From an uncultured bacterium (lineage in GTDB: Bacteria > Cyanobacteriota > Vampirovibrionia > Gastranaerophilales > Gastranaerophilaceae): 64,000 nt of DNA. Below are positions 36,321 through 45,823 of the stretch, one piece after another. Position 1 is the first letter of the stretch, and every line of letters starts with the position of its first letter. A program made the position numbers and the translations under genes. Location of the stretch: NCBI GenBank assembly GCA_902462155.1, contig CABQAQ010000006.1, positions 62,001 to 126,000 on the forward strand, written 5' to 3'. The notes beneath the pieces were generated by a model. That model ran no database searches and had not been told where the DNA came from. It saw nothing but the letters and a program-made list of their open reading frames with translations.

Positions 36321-37148
36321 TTATCTTTTACGCTCTCTAACAATTAATCTGCTAGATGCTTTCTTCTTATTACGTGTTTTATATCCTAGTGCTGGTTTGC
36401 CCCAAGGTGTCTTTGGATGACCTCCTGGTCCTGTCTTTCCTTCACCACCTCCGTGTGGGTGATCACAAGGGTTCATTGTTACACCACGTACTGTCGGTCT
36501 TATTCCTAAATAACGTGTACGGCCAGCTTTACCTATCTTTAAGTTCTTGAATTCTGAATTACCTAACACTCCGATAGTTGCTAAACATTCCTTTCTTACC
36601 ATCCTCATTTCTGAACTTGGTAATTTTAATGTTACATAATCACCCTCTTTTGCCATCAACTGCGCACTCGCTCCAGCTGATCTTACCATTATTCCACCGT
36701 TCCCAGGTACCATCTCTATATTATGTACATTTGTTCCTAATGGTATCATCTCTAATGGTAATGCATTACCTACATTTATATCTGCATTGTTACCACTCTT
36801 TATTTTATCTCCTACCTTTAATGTTTCCGGTGTTAATATATACCTCTTTTCTCCATCTGCATATACTACCAACGAAATCCTTACATTACGGTTTGGATCA
36901 TATTCTATTGTCTTTACTGTGCCTTCTATATCAAACTTATTCCTCTTGAAATCTATTATTCTATAAGCTTGCTTTACTCCACCACCTTTATGACGGCAAG
37001 TTATTCTTCCTGTATTATTTCGTCCAGATTTCTTTTTTAATGCTCTTAATAATGATTTCTCTGGCTTATCTGTTGTGATCTCTGCAAAATCACTTCTTGT
37101 CATACCTCTTTGTCCCGGAGATGTCGGATTGATTTTTCTTATTGCCAT
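36321..37148 (-). CDS. rplB: 50S ribosomal protein L2
   Basis: 275 residues, standard length. RHKGGGVKQAYRIIDFKR, VVYADGEKRYIL and the C-terminal GRTRYLGIRPTVRGVTMNP followed by HPHGGGEGK are conserved; the His in HPHGGG is near the peptidyl transferase centre. Confidence 0.98.
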   Translation of the reverse strand: MAIRKINPTSPGQRGMTRSDFAEITTDKPEKSLLRALKKKSGRNNTGRITCRHKGGGVKQAYRIIDFKRNKFDIEGTVKTIEYDPNRNVRISLVVYADGEKRYILTPETLKVGDKIKSGNNADINVGNALPLEMIPLGTNVHNIEMVPGNGGIMVRSAGASAQLMAKEGDYVTLKLPSSEMRMVRKECLATIGVLGNSEFKNLKIGKAGRTRYLGIRPTVRGVTMNPCDHPHGGGEGKTGPGGHPKTPWGKPALGYKTRNKKKASSRLIVRERKR

Positions 37149-37158
37149 TTTATCTTAA

Positions 37159-37455
37159 CTATGCCCCCATTAATTCCTCAATTGGTTCGCCATCAATTGT
37201 TACAATAGCTTTCTTACTCGATTTTGTTCTGCCTATATGATATCCTACTCGCTTCTCGTGAGATGGCATATAAACTGTTGCTACTTTCTTTACCTTTCTG
37301 CCTGGAAATACTAACTCAACAGCTTGCTTTATTTCTGTCTTTGTTGCATCTTTCAATACCTCAAAAGTGTACTGATTTAAAGCTGTACCAGCTACTGACT
37401 TCTCAGTTATTAAAGGCCTTTTTATTATATCGTATAATCTCTCTTTATTACTCAT
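37159..37455 (-). CDS. rplW: 50S ribosomal protein L23
   Basis: 98 residues. DIIKRPLITEKSVAGTALNQYTFEV and the basic loop GRKVKKVATVYMPSHEKR mark L23, the exit-tunnel protein that docks trigger factor and SRP. Its start overlaps the end of rplD by one base. Confidence 0.96.
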   Translation of the reverse strand: MSNKERLYDIIKRPLITEKSVAGTALNQYTFEVLKDATKTEIKQAVELVFPGRKVKKVATVYMPSHEKRVGYHIGRTKSSKKAIVTIDGEPIEELMGA

Positions 37456-38087
37456 TACGACAACCTTTCAGTTATTTCTTTTATTGAATTCTCTGTTATT
37501 ATTACGCTGTTAGCTTCTAATAAGTCTTTTACATTTAAATTTGTTGGTAGTATTACTCTTACATTTGGCATATTTCTTGATGCTATCTTTAAATAACCAT
37601 TCTCTGGTAATCTGTCATCTGCTATTATTAATACTTTACCCACAGCCTTTAATGCTTTTAATGTATTGGCCATTATTTTTGTCTTTGGCTCATTTACTTC
37701 AGAAAAATCTTTTACTATAATTGTATCTTCTACTCTAGCTGATAATGCCGATTTTAATGCTAATTTTCTAGCCTTCTGTGGCATTGAAAAACTATAATCA
37801 CGTGGTTTTGGACCAAATGATACACCACCACCTGCAAATAATGGTGAACGTATTGAACCGGCTCTTGCTCTTCCTGTTCCCTTTTGCTTCCAAGGCTTTC
37901 TTCCGCCCCCTGATACTTCAGCTCTTGTCTTCGCTGAAGCTGTTCCTGCTCGCCCATTATTTAATTGACGTCTTAATGCTAAATGCATTACATGCACGTT
38001 AGGCTCTATTCCAAATACTTTTTCATCTAAAGCTATCTGCCCAACAGCATTACCTTGTATATTTAAGATCGATATTTCTTTTGTCAT
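37455..38087 (-). CDS. rplD: 50S ribosomal protein L4
   Basis: 210 residues. RGQQ-type loop region appears as GTASAKTRAEVSGGGRKPWKQKGTGRARAGS in two parts; SPLFAGGGVSFGPKPRDY follows. L4 lines the exit tunnel and in E. coli autoregulates the S10 operon. Overlaps rplW by one base. Confidence 0.97.
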   Translation of the reverse strand: MTKEISILNIQGNAVGQIALDEKVFGIEPNVHVMHLALRRQLNNGRAGTASAKTRAEVSGGGRKPWKQKGTGRARAGSIRSPLFAGGGVSFGPKPRDYSFSMPQKARKLALKSALSARVEDTIIVKDFSEVNEPKTKIMANTLKALKAVGKVLIIADDRLPENGYLKIASRNMPNVRVILPTNLNVKDLLEANSVIITENSIKEITERLS

Positions 38088-38117
38088 TTCTTATAATCCT
38101 CATTAAATTCTTTTAAT

Positions 38118-38759
38118 TTAAGAGTTCCATTTAACTCTAGATGGCTTTACTGTTACAAATGCTCCTTCGCATCCAGGTACTGAACCTTTCACTAATAATA
38201 AGTTAGACTCTTCATCTACTCTTACTACCTTTAATTTAGAGATTGTAACATTCTCATTTCCCATATTTCCAGCCATACGTTTACCTTTTATTACTCGGCC
38301 AGGGGTTGTTCCCGCTCCTATAGAACCAGGCTCCCTATGATTCTTTGAACCATGTGCCATTGGACCTCGGCCAAAATTCCAACGCTTTACTGTCCCTTGA
38401 AATCCCTTACCTATTGATTTAGCTGTTACATCCACTTTCTCTATATCTTTTAATATAGATACTGTTATCTCTTGACCAACTTTATAAGCTTGAGGATCAT
38501 CTACTCTAAATTCTTTTAAATGTCTATAATTCTCTTCTAATCCAGCTTTTCTTAAATGACCCATCTCAGGACGAGTTATATGTTTCTCTTTACATTTGTC
38601 ATATCCTAATTGTACTGAATTGTACCCGTCTGTATCTTTTGTCTTTATCTGTGATACAACCAATGGATCAACTTTAATAACTGTTACTGGTATTGCCAAG
38701 CCATTTTCATCAAAGACTTGGGTCATACCTAATTTCTTTCCAATTATACCTAGTGTCAT
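38118..38759 (-). CDS. rplC: 50S ribosomal protein L3
   Basis: 213 residues. GIIGKKLGMTQVFDENG at the start and GTVKRWNFGRGPMAHGSKNHREPGS in the loop that reaches the peptidyl transferase centre. The 114-base gap upstream, towards rpsJ, contains complementary, GC-richer sequence that may be structured. Confidence 0.97.
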   Translation of the reverse strand: MTLGIIGKKLGMTQVFDENGLAIPVTVIKVDPLVVSQIKTKDTDGYNSVQLGYDKCKEKHITRPEMGHLRKAGLEENYRHLKEFRVDDPQAYKVGQEITVSILKDIEKVDVTAKSIGKGFQGTVKRWNFGRGPMAHGSKNHREPGSIGAGTTPGRVIKGKRMAGNMGNENVTISKLKVVRVDEESNLLLVKGSVPGCEGAFVTVKPSRVKWNS

Positions 38760-38782
38760 TTCTTACCTTTCTTTTGCGAGCG

Positions 38783-38830
38783 CTACGTACCAATATCTTT
38801 TCTTCTTGCTGCAGGATTCTACCTTCGTAG
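38783..38830 (-). promoter_or_regulatory. Structured rpsJ-rplC intergenic leader
   Basis: On the minus-strand RNA, CTACG (from 38826-38830) can pair with CGTAG (from 38783-38787), and a local hairpin CTAC-GAAG-GTAG forms at 38819-38830. The segment around 38776-38787 is GC-rich against the local background. No terminator tract. A ribosomal-protein-binding leader is possible; untested. Confidence 0.35.
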
Positions 38831-38873
38831 TTCACATTAAACTATTCAATTTTAATGCTCTTTATAGATCTCT

Positions 38874-39191
38874 CTATAATTTAACCTCTATATCTACTCC
38901 TGCCGGTAAATCCATTCTACTTAATTCTTCTGTTGTCTGATGCGTAGGATCATATATGTCAATTATTCTCTTGTGTATCCTTCTCTCAAAATGCTCACGT
39001 GACTTCTTATCAACGTGTGGCGATCTCAATACACAATATATTCTACGTCTTGTAGGAAGTGGTATAGGCCCTGCTACTTTTGCCTCTGTTCTCTTCGCAG
39101 TCTCTACTATCTTCTCTGCTGATACGTCTATCAATTTATGATCATACGCCTTTAAACAAACTCTTATTCTTTGTCTTGCACTACTTGCCAT
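38874..39191 (-). CDS. rpsJ: 30S ribosomal protein S10
   Basis: 105 residues. RIRVCLKAYDHKLIDVSAEKIVE and PLPTRRRIYCVLRSPHVDKKSREHFE are diagnostic. First gene of the operon, preceded by a promoter and a leader of about 85 bases. S10 (NusE) also takes part in transcription antitermination. Confidence 0.97.
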   Translation of the reverse strand: MASSARQRIRVCLKAYDHKLIDVSAEKIVETAKRTEAKVAGPIPLPTRRRIYCVLRSPHVDKKSREHFERRIHKRIIDIYDPTHQTTEELSRMDLPAGVDIEVKL

Positions 39192-39280
39192 GCCTGTCTT
39201 TTCCTATTTTTTATTTGTACTTCCTTTAAAATTTCACTCTCTGTCTCTTTTCTCACACATCATGAAACCTTAGTATTCCT

Positions 39281-39309
39281 ACTCTATTACAAACATTTTT
39301 TATCGTCAA
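39281..39309 (-). promoter_or_regulatory. Promoter of the S10 ribosomal protein operon
   Basis: On the minus strand: -35 TTGACG (39304-39309), 17-base spacer, -10 TAGAGT (39281-39286), about 90 bases before rpsJ. Confidence 0.55.
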
Positions 39310-39371
39310 TCACTTCATTTTCTCTTTTGGCAAATTCTTAATATTTATTCATAATCTTACTCCCTTAATAA

Positions 39372-39401
39372 AATATTCACCTATTTTTATAGGTGAATAT
39401 T
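39372..39401 (-). terminator. Hairpin terminator of the cysteine-protease-like gene
   Basis: Perfect 13-pair stem AATATTCACCTAT / ATAGGTGAATATT (39372-39384 with 39389-39401) with a four-base loop. On the minus strand it is followed by TTTATT. Confidence 0.75.
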
Positions 39402-39498
39402 CTTTCCTTTATATTACTAATTCCTTAAATAAAAACTTTATCTCTTAATTAATACCTAAAATTCTTACTATATTCAAACTATTCTGCTTTATCAATAA

Positions 39499-42138
39499 TT
39501 ACTTAAAGTTACTATCTCCTTTTCTTTTATAATTATTTCCACTTATACTTAATCCCATATCAGCTAATGTTTTTAGATTTTTGGGTGATGGAAGCAGAAT
39601 AGATTTTACAATTTCAACAATATCACTCTCGCTATTACAGCCTAAATCATTCATTAAATTCAACATATATTCTACTCGTGGATCATCTTCTTTGACATTG
39701 TCTCCTAATTTTGCAAACTCCATAGATAATTTCACAAGTTCAAACTTTTTATGGCTGTTGATAAGCAATTTTCTGTTGGCATCATCTAATTCTAATGCCT
39801 CCTGGTTAGCATCCTCTGAATTTTGCATGCTCGTCTGTCTTTTTTCAAGTTGCACCAATTCTTCTTTAATTTTTTCATCTTTATATTCAATCATAATTTT
39901 TATCGGCTCTTCATCCTCCTTTAATTTTTCAAATATATCATCCAGATTCGTCTTATTTCTTAATTCAGCTAATTGAGCCTCTCCATATTTATTCGCTAAT
40001 TGATAATAGTAAAAATCAGGAACTGTCCTTGTAACATTATCAAGCGATACAAAACCTTGCCTATTCGAACTATTAGGCTCTTCAACAATTACACCATAAT
40101 GTTCAGCCTCTACTATAGCTTGTGCATGATTATTCCATAATCTACCAAGCAAACTTTCGGTGCTTTTATTTCCTATAACAAATTCCAAGTAAGTTCCCTC
40201 AGGTTTATTTTCAAATTCATACCCCATTAACTGGCTCATATCTTTTACCGTTCCAATATCTATAAAATAAGAAAATTCTGATTGGCTCTCACTTTTAAGT
40301 GAACCGTATTCGTTACAAATATTTTCTAATCTTTTATCTACCCCTTTATCAGTTGCTTGTAAAATATGCATTACTTCGGGATTGTATTTTTCTGCTTTTA
40401 ACGCTCTTTCACAAGCTTGTAATTCTTCTAAAATCTTAAAACCTAATGAACCATCTAACGCTTTTTCACTTTGTTTAAAGCCTTCGATTTCGCCCTTTTC
40501 ATTTAAGTTATATGTTAACTCAACTTTTCCTCCGGGATATTTTACTTTTAATGTTTTTCCGTCGTCACTTGTCGTAAAACATTTATATATATCTACTCTT
40601 TTTTCTGGATCCTTCATAAATTGTACAAAGCAATTTACTAAATAACAATCTCCGGTTTGTTGTATTGGTGACATTGTCCTTTCTTCATCAGCTGGGAATA
40701 ATTGTGCTAATGTATTAACACCAATATTTAATTTTGCTTTACCTCTTTCAGGAACATTTATGACTGCTTTACCATCTTCGTCTTCGCTTCTGGTTTCTAA
40801 TTTACTTAAATCAAGATCTTGACGTTCTACACCAGGTCCATTATTTCTTTTACTTTCATCTGCTACCAAATCAAGTCTAGACTGCTGCGTTCTTGCAACT
40901 TCACTCAATAATGTTTTGTATTCATTGCCTGTATTTATTATTAAGCTTGTAATTAAACTATCTAAGTATTCAAAAGTTGTACCTGGAGTTTGAGGAAGTT
41001 TTTTTATAGACATCTCATCCATTAAACCTTCTTTTTCTAGGAACTTTTTAACTGTATTATTATAGCTATTTAATACCTGTTCATATACTGTAATTAATTT
41101 ATTTCTTGTGTTGCCCTTTTTACATACTTTTATTTTTTTTAACAAGTCATTAATAGTTGTACAATCCTTCAAATATTCCTCATCTATTTCTTCTCCTTTC
41201 ATTGTTTCCTCAATTAATTCTTTTACCATACTTTTTAATGATGACAACTTTAATAACATTTCTTCTTTTTTTTGAGCAGCAACCATTTTATCTGTTAAGC
41301 TTTTATATTTTTCTAGTTGTGATCCACCAAAACTTGTTTTAGCTTGTCTTACTCTTTCTTGTCCTCCATCCAATTGTTTCACTTGCTCTTCTGCTGATGA
41401 ATATTTTCGTCTTAAAAATCTTTTCTTAACTCCATTTACTTCTCTTTCTTTTGTATAAAATCCATTATCCGAAAAAAAATAGAACGAAGATTCATATCCT
41501 CCTTCGTATTTTAAGGAGGAAGGATTTTCTGCTTTTTCTTCATATTTTAAATCAGTATATTTATCACCAAACCTCTTTTCATTTCTGCGAATAATTTCTC
41601 TTTTGGCATCCATCCTACGTTCTTTATAATCTTCATTAAAGTCAACTTTTTGTTGCAATTCTTCTATACTAAAAGTTTTAAAATAATCACTTAATTCTTC
41701 TAATTGTGGTTTTAAAAGTTTCATATACTCACAGAATTCAAATGCAGTTGTATCAGGCATATAACTACTATCACTTATTTCTTGCAATTCTAAAATTTTT
41801 TTACCTAGAGGAGATATTTTTAAAAGACTCATACTATTAATCTTGGCTTGTACTACTTTTAAAGTCGCGTTCAGATCTTTAACATTTTGCTTAAATTTTA
41901 ATCTATCAGGATTTTTCTTATCTAAATGACTTAAACTTAAACCGCTTGCAGTTTGATAAATTTCTATTCCATTTATTTCTTCAGGCTTTTTATTTTCAAT
42001 GTTAACACCTTTAAAAGCATCTTCCTTTTGAGGTTCTTTAGCTAATAGATCTTTATTCAAACTAATCGTTGTAGCTGATTTGGTTTGCGCTGGATTTGCT
42101 TGAAAACTATTTGATCGTGAAATTTTTGGACTTTCCAT
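39499..42138 (-). CDS. Large calpain/papain-like cysteine protease homologue
   Basis: 879 residues. SPIQQTGDCYLVNCF places Cys498 in a GDC motif like that of calpain-family (C2) peptidases, with Gln493/494 as the candidate oxyanion residue. NNHAQAI gives His671 and EEPNSSNR gives Asn689, completing a plausible Cys-His-Asn triad. Residues about 50-480 are mostly charged helices with coiled-coil character; residues about 740-870 are acidic and helical. FKG at 42-44 is the recurrent N-terminal motif. There is no signal peptide. A paralogue lies directly upstream and a broken copy near 46 kb. Activity, substrate and whether it is exported are unknown; calpain-like identity is from motifs only. 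Confidence 0.65.
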   Translation of the reverse strand: MESPKISRSNSFQANPAQTKSATTISLNKDLLAKEPQKEDAFKGVNIENKKPEEINGIEIYQTASGLSLSHLDKKNPDRLKFKQNVKDLNATLKVVQAKINSMSLLKISPLGKKILELQEISDSSYMPDTTAFEFCEYMKLLKPQLEELSDYFKTFSIEELQQKVDFNEDYKERRMDAKREIIRRNEKRFGDKYTDLKYEEKAENPSSLKYEGGYESSFYFFSDNGFYTKEREVNGVKKRFLRRKYSSAEEQVKQLDGGQERVRQAKTSFGGSQLEKYKSLTDKMVAAQKKEEMLLKLSSLKSMVKELIEETMKGEEIDEEYLKDCTTINDLLKKIKVCKKGNTRNKLITVYEQVLNSYNNTVKKFLEKEGLMDEMSIKKLPQTPGTTFEYLDSLITSLIINTGNEYKTLLSEVARTQQSRLDLVADESKRNNGPGVERQDLDLSKLETRSEDEDGKAVINVPERGKAKLNIGVNTLAQLFPADEERTMSPIQQTGDCYLVNCFVQFMKDPEKRVDIYKCFTTSDDGKTLKVKYPGGKVELTYNLNEKGEIEGFKQSEKALDGSLGFKILEELQACERALKAEKYNPEVMHILQATDKGVDKRLENICNEYGSLKSESQSEFSYFIDIGTVKDMSQLMGYEFENKPEGTYLEFVIGNKSTESLLGRLWNNHAQAIVEAEHYGVIVEEPNSSNRQGFVSLDNVTRTVPDFYYYQLANKYGEAQLAELRNKTNLDDIFEKLKEDEEPIKIMIEYKDEKIKEELVQLEKRQTSMQNSEDANQEALELDDANRKLLINSHKKFELVKLSMEFAKLGDNVKEDDPRVEYMLNLMNDLGCNSESDIVEIVKSILLPSPKNLKTLADMGLSISGNNYKRKGDSNFK

Positions 42139-42317
42139 AATTAAACCTCATAAAAATAGTATATAAATAATATATCGGCATATTAAATATAAAATTTAAT
42201 CATTTTGTATATTATTTATATACTATTTAACATTTTGTAACATATTCTGTCTATGTTTCTTAGGCAATAAATAGTTTACTTTTTCAAAGTAACTTTTATT
42301 CATAATAATTCTTTTAT

Positions 42318-44780
42318 TTATTGTTTAAAGTTACTTGCACTTTTTCTATTATAATTATATCGGTACAAAGCCTCAAAAAGTATTTTATCATATTCAACAA
42401 AACCTTCACGATTTGAACTGTTCGGCTCTTGAATCTTCACTCCATAATGATTTGAACCTACAATCGATTGCGCATGGTTTAACCACAAACGACCTTTCCC
42501 ATCTGAATGATCATAAACACCACTATAAGAATTATCAATACCCACATCTTCTGCTTCTAATTTATCAGTTACTTGAACTAAATCATATTGCAACAATTTT
42601 GCCACCATCTCTAATGTACCAGAATCTACAAAATAAGAAAATTCGGACCGCAACATTTCCTCTTCGTCTTTTTTACTATTTAATCTTCTTATACCCATAT
42701 CATAGATTTCTTTTAATTTATCATCTACAGACATTCTAGTATCTTGCTTTAATTGATTTATCCCATATCTTTTTAAATAATCTTCATAAGTTTCATCATC
42801 TTCATAAGTTCCATCTAGCGGAAATGCGAAATTAAATTTTAATGCTTTCTCTATTCTTTCCCACGCAATTAACTCTTCTAGAATCTGAAAACCTTTAGAA
42901 CCATCTAGCGCATTTTCACTCGGCCTAAAATTTATTATTTGACCTTCATCATCCACTTTATATGTTAAACTAACATTCCCTCCAGGATATTTTGCCGTTA
43001 ATATCTTCTCTCCTTTTTCATTTATTTTTTCTTCAAAATATTTATACATATCTACTCTTTTTTCAGGATCCTTCATAAATTGTACAAAGCAATTTACTAA
43101 ATAACAATCTCCTGTCTGCTGTATCGGTGACATTGTTTTTTTATCATAATATGGAAATAATGTCTCTAAGGTTTTACTAGAAATATCTAATTTTGCTTTA
43201 CCCTTTCCAGTTACCTCTATTATTGCTTTACCATCTTCGTCTTCGCTTCTGGTTTCTAATTTACTTAAATCAAGATCTTTACGTTCTAGACCAGGTGAGT
43301 TTGTCCTTTTTGTAATATCTGTCTGACGATCTGCTCGCTCATTTAAACTGGCTACTTTAGATATTTCAAAATCTAAAATATCTTTTAACTCATCTATTGT
43401 CTTATTAGCTAAATCTTCTTGTGCAAATTTGTCATTACAAGAAATTAAATTTAATATTATACTGTTTTTTATTAAATTTTCTTCTGAACTATAATTATTC
43501 CACATATCTTCAAATTCTACATTCTTCATTTCATTTTCTAACATATAGTCAATTAAAGCAAATATTCTATCTTCTCTATTATTGTAAGGACCTCGATCTT
43601 CAAACAATTTTTTGTTATCAAAAATTTTAATTAAATCTTCTAAATTTTTATTTTGTAGGCTTTCCTCGGATTCTAAACCTGCCAATATCATTCCTCTACT
43701 TAAAACATCCTGATATAGTAAATCAATCTCACTAATTACGTCATTCATATCTATATCTAAATAAGTATACTTTATCTTCTTCCAAGTATTATTCTTTTCT
43801 ATATTATTATATTTCTTACCTTCTTCAGTTATTAATTGATTTTGTTCTAATTGATTAATTTGATCTTGTCCAGATTCATATTTTTTTCTTACTTTCAATT
43901 TTTTTGCTTTGTCTTCTCGATCTTTTACATAAAAATCATTTTCCATAAACTCATAAGACTTATCATTTAATTTTTCTTCATATTTCTTTTGTATATATCC
44001 TTCAGAAGTAAATATTGCCTGATTTCTCTTAATAAGTTCTATTTTAGCTGCCGTTCTTTTATTTTTATAGGCCTCATTAAAATTAACTATTTTTTCTAAT
44101 TCTGCTATATCAAAATCTTTTATAAAATTTTTCACATCATTATTTTCTAGACTAGATAGGGTGGTTGGCTCTCCTAAAAAATCAGCTTCCTGATTATTCA
44201 TAAAAGGTGCTAGCAATAAATTATCCTCTTCTAGACTAGGTAGGGTGGTTGGCTCTCCTAAAAAATCAGCTTCCTGATTATTCATAAAAGGTGCTAGCAA
44301 TAAATTATCCTCTATATCACTATTTTTTGTGTCCTCTTGAGGGTCATCAATGAATTTTAGTTCGTCTTTTGCTAATTTCATCAATTCACAGAATTCAAAT
44401 GGTATTATATCTGGCATATAACTGCTGTCACTTATTTCTGGAAGTGATAAAACTTTATCATATATCACTGACCCTGTAGAAATATTTTCTTTAAACTTTG
44501 CTAATAATGAATTCATATATTCAACATTTTTCTTAAAAGTTAGTCTATCAGGATCATTTTTATTTAAATGACTTAAACCGCTTGCTGTTTTATATATATC
44601 TATTCCTTTTATTTTTTCAGGCTTTCTATTTTCAACAACTGTACCTTTATTATCTTTTTCATTAACTTTATTTAATTCACATTTAGAAACTTGATTCTGT
44701 GTTTCAACTCTTTTCACATCTGAAGTTGTGGCCGGATGATATCTTTTTATATTTTTTCTATTTAAGGTGTATTCTTCCAT
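42318..44780 (-). CDS. Calpain/papain-like cysteine protease homologue, paralogue 2
   Basis: 820 residues, paralogous to the downstream 879-residue protein. The best-conserved parts are the N-terminal KPEKIKGIDIYKTASGLSH region, the DSSYMPD...FEFCE block, DLSKLETRSEDEDGKA, and the catalytic-type region. The putative triad is Cys559 (QQTGDCYLVNCF), His769 (LNHAQSI) and Asn787 (QEPNSSNR). A 28-residue segment beginning EDNLLLAPFMNNQEADF is present twice in tandem because of an 84-bp duplication. The C-terminal acidic domain of the paralogue is missing; the protein ends soon after the Asn motif. No signal peptide. About 180 bases separate the two genes. Confidence 0.65.
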   Translation of the reverse strand: MEEYTLNRKNIKRYHPATTSDVKRVETQNQVSKCELNKVNEKDNKGTVVENRKPEKIKGIDIYKTASGLSHLNKNDPDRLTFKKNVEYMNSLLAKFKENISTGSVIYDKVLSLPEISDSSYMPDIIPFEFCELMKLAKDELKFIDDPQEDTKNSDIEDNLLLAPFMNNQEADFLGEPTTLPSLEEDNLLLAPFMNNQEADFLGEPTTLSSLENNDVKNFIKDFDIAELEKIVNFNEAYKNKRTAAKIELIKRNQAIFTSEGYIQKKYEEKLNDKSYEFMENDFYVKDREDKAKKLKVRKKYESGQDQINQLEQNQLITEEGKKYNNIEKNNTWKKIKYTYLDIDMNDVISEIDLLYQDVLSRGMILAGLESEESLQNKNLEDLIKIFDNKKLFEDRGPYNNREDRIFALIDYMLENEMKNVEFEDMWNNYSSEENLIKNSIILNLISCNDKFAQEDLANKTIDELKDILDFEISKVASLNERADRQTDITKRTNSPGLERKDLDLSKLETRSEDEDGKAIIEVTGKGKAKLDISSKTLETLFPYYDKKTMSPIQQTGDCYLVNCFVQFMKDPEKRVDMYKYFEEKINEKGEKILTAKYPGGNVSLTYKVDDEGQIINFRPSENALDGSKGFQILEELIAWERIEKALKFNFAFPLDGTYEDDETYEDYLKRYGINQLKQDTRMSVDDKLKEIYDMGIRRLNSKKDEEEMLRSEFSYFVDSGTLEMVAKLLQYDLVQVTDKLEAEDVGIDNSYSGVYDHSDGKGRLWLNHAQSIVGSNHYGVKIQEPNSSNREGFVEYDKILFEALYRYNYNRKSASNFKQ
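44146..44313 (-). repeat. In-frame 84-bp tandem duplication
   Basis: Copies at 44146-44229 and 44230-44313 differ at a single base that I can find (AGATAGG versus AGGTAGG). The 84-bp unit keeps the frame and doubles a 28-residue acidic segment of the second protease-like protein. Confidence 0.95.
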
Positions 44781-44972
44781 ATTTAAGTTCTTTCTAAAAA
44801 ATAATAGTAATTATATATACGTATAGATTTAAATATTCTTTAATTTTTATATACAATTTTTTCTAAATTTTACAAATATTAAATATTTTAAAAAATTCCT
44901 AATTATGAATTTTTTATATTTTTAAGCTATAATTTAAAAGTATTAATTACTATAAAAGAATGGTATTATCTT

Positions 44973-45653
44973 ATGAAAAGAAAAGTGCAAGTTTTTTCAG
45001 GTGCTTATGCTAGCGGTAAATCTGAAACGGCTATTAATAGAGCCTTATTTAACCTTCATTCTTTAGGCCGTAAAACTACTCTTGTTGACTTAGATACGGT
45101 TGAACCGGCTTATTGCCTTCGACCAATTGTAAAACAACTAGAAAATCTGGGATTAAATATTATTGCTCAAAAAGAATATTTTGGACTAGGTGAAGCAGCT
45201 AGTTATGTTACTCAAGAACAAATTAATTGCCTATCCTCTGATGGCGATATTGTTATCGATGTAGGATATGGAGCTTCTGGACTCGATATTTTGGATATCA
45301 TTAATAATATAGAAAAAGAACCTGATTTAGAAATTAATTTAGTAGTTAATACTTCAAAATTTGAAACTATGAACTTTGATAATATTATGGAATATCTTAA
45401 TCTTGCTCAAGGGTTGAATAATCAACCTTGGAAGAAATTTTCCGGCCTTGTTTCTAATACTCATTTTGGTAATGATACTACTAAAGATGATATTATTAAT
45501 GGATATAATATTCTAAAAAAAGTATCTTTACATACAGGTATTCCTATTATTGGCATTGGTGCCGATATTAACTTAAAATCTCATTTACAAAATAAATTCG
45601 ATTCTGTTGATATCTGGTATTACCAACGTATGATGCCTAATGCTTTATGGTAA
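44973..45653 (+). CDS. P-loop ATPase, function unknown
   Basis: 226 residues. Walker A GAYASGKSE at 10-18 (Lys16, Ser17); DLDTVEPAYCLRP resembles the switch region after the second strand in MinD/CobQ-type NTPases; DGDIVIDVGYGASG fits Walker B. The C-terminal half has a Rossmann-like VNTSKFETM and GIPIIGIGADI. Soluble. It is divergent from the protease-like genes and has no operon partner, so its role cannot be inferred from context. Confidence 0.7.
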   Translation: MKRKVQVFSGAYASGKSETAINRALFNLHSLGRKTTLVDLDTVEPAYCLRPIVKQLENLGLNIIAQKEYFGLGEAASYVTQEQINCLSSDGDIVIDVGYGASGLDILDIINNIEKEPDLEINLVVNTSKFETMNFDNIMEYLNLAQGLNNQPWKKFSGLVSNTHFGNDTTKDDIINGYNILKKVSLHTGIPIIGIGADINLKSHLQNKFDSVDIWYYQRMMPNALW

Positions 45654-45823
45654 TTTCTCTAATCTTAAGTTGTATTTATTTGTATCAAAAAATTTGTTTA
45701 GTTATATTTTTTCTTATTGTTTTTATCTTTTTAATTTATCTACTAATTAAAGTATGTTTTATGATAATCATAAAATAATACTTTTTAGTTTAAAGAAACT
45801 TTTCCTTATTACATTATTATAAG

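Larger units (their letters stand above)
39192..39498. other. Intergenic region upstream of rpsJ
   Basis: About 300 bases containing the rpsJ promoter and the terminator of the upstream cysteine-protease-like gene, both listed separately. Nothing else is recognised. Confidence 0.6.

Noticed and set aside
36070..38002. Plus-strand frames opposite the ribosomal protein genes
   Set aside because: Antisense to strongly conserved genes; Leu/Tyr-rich translations without start signals.
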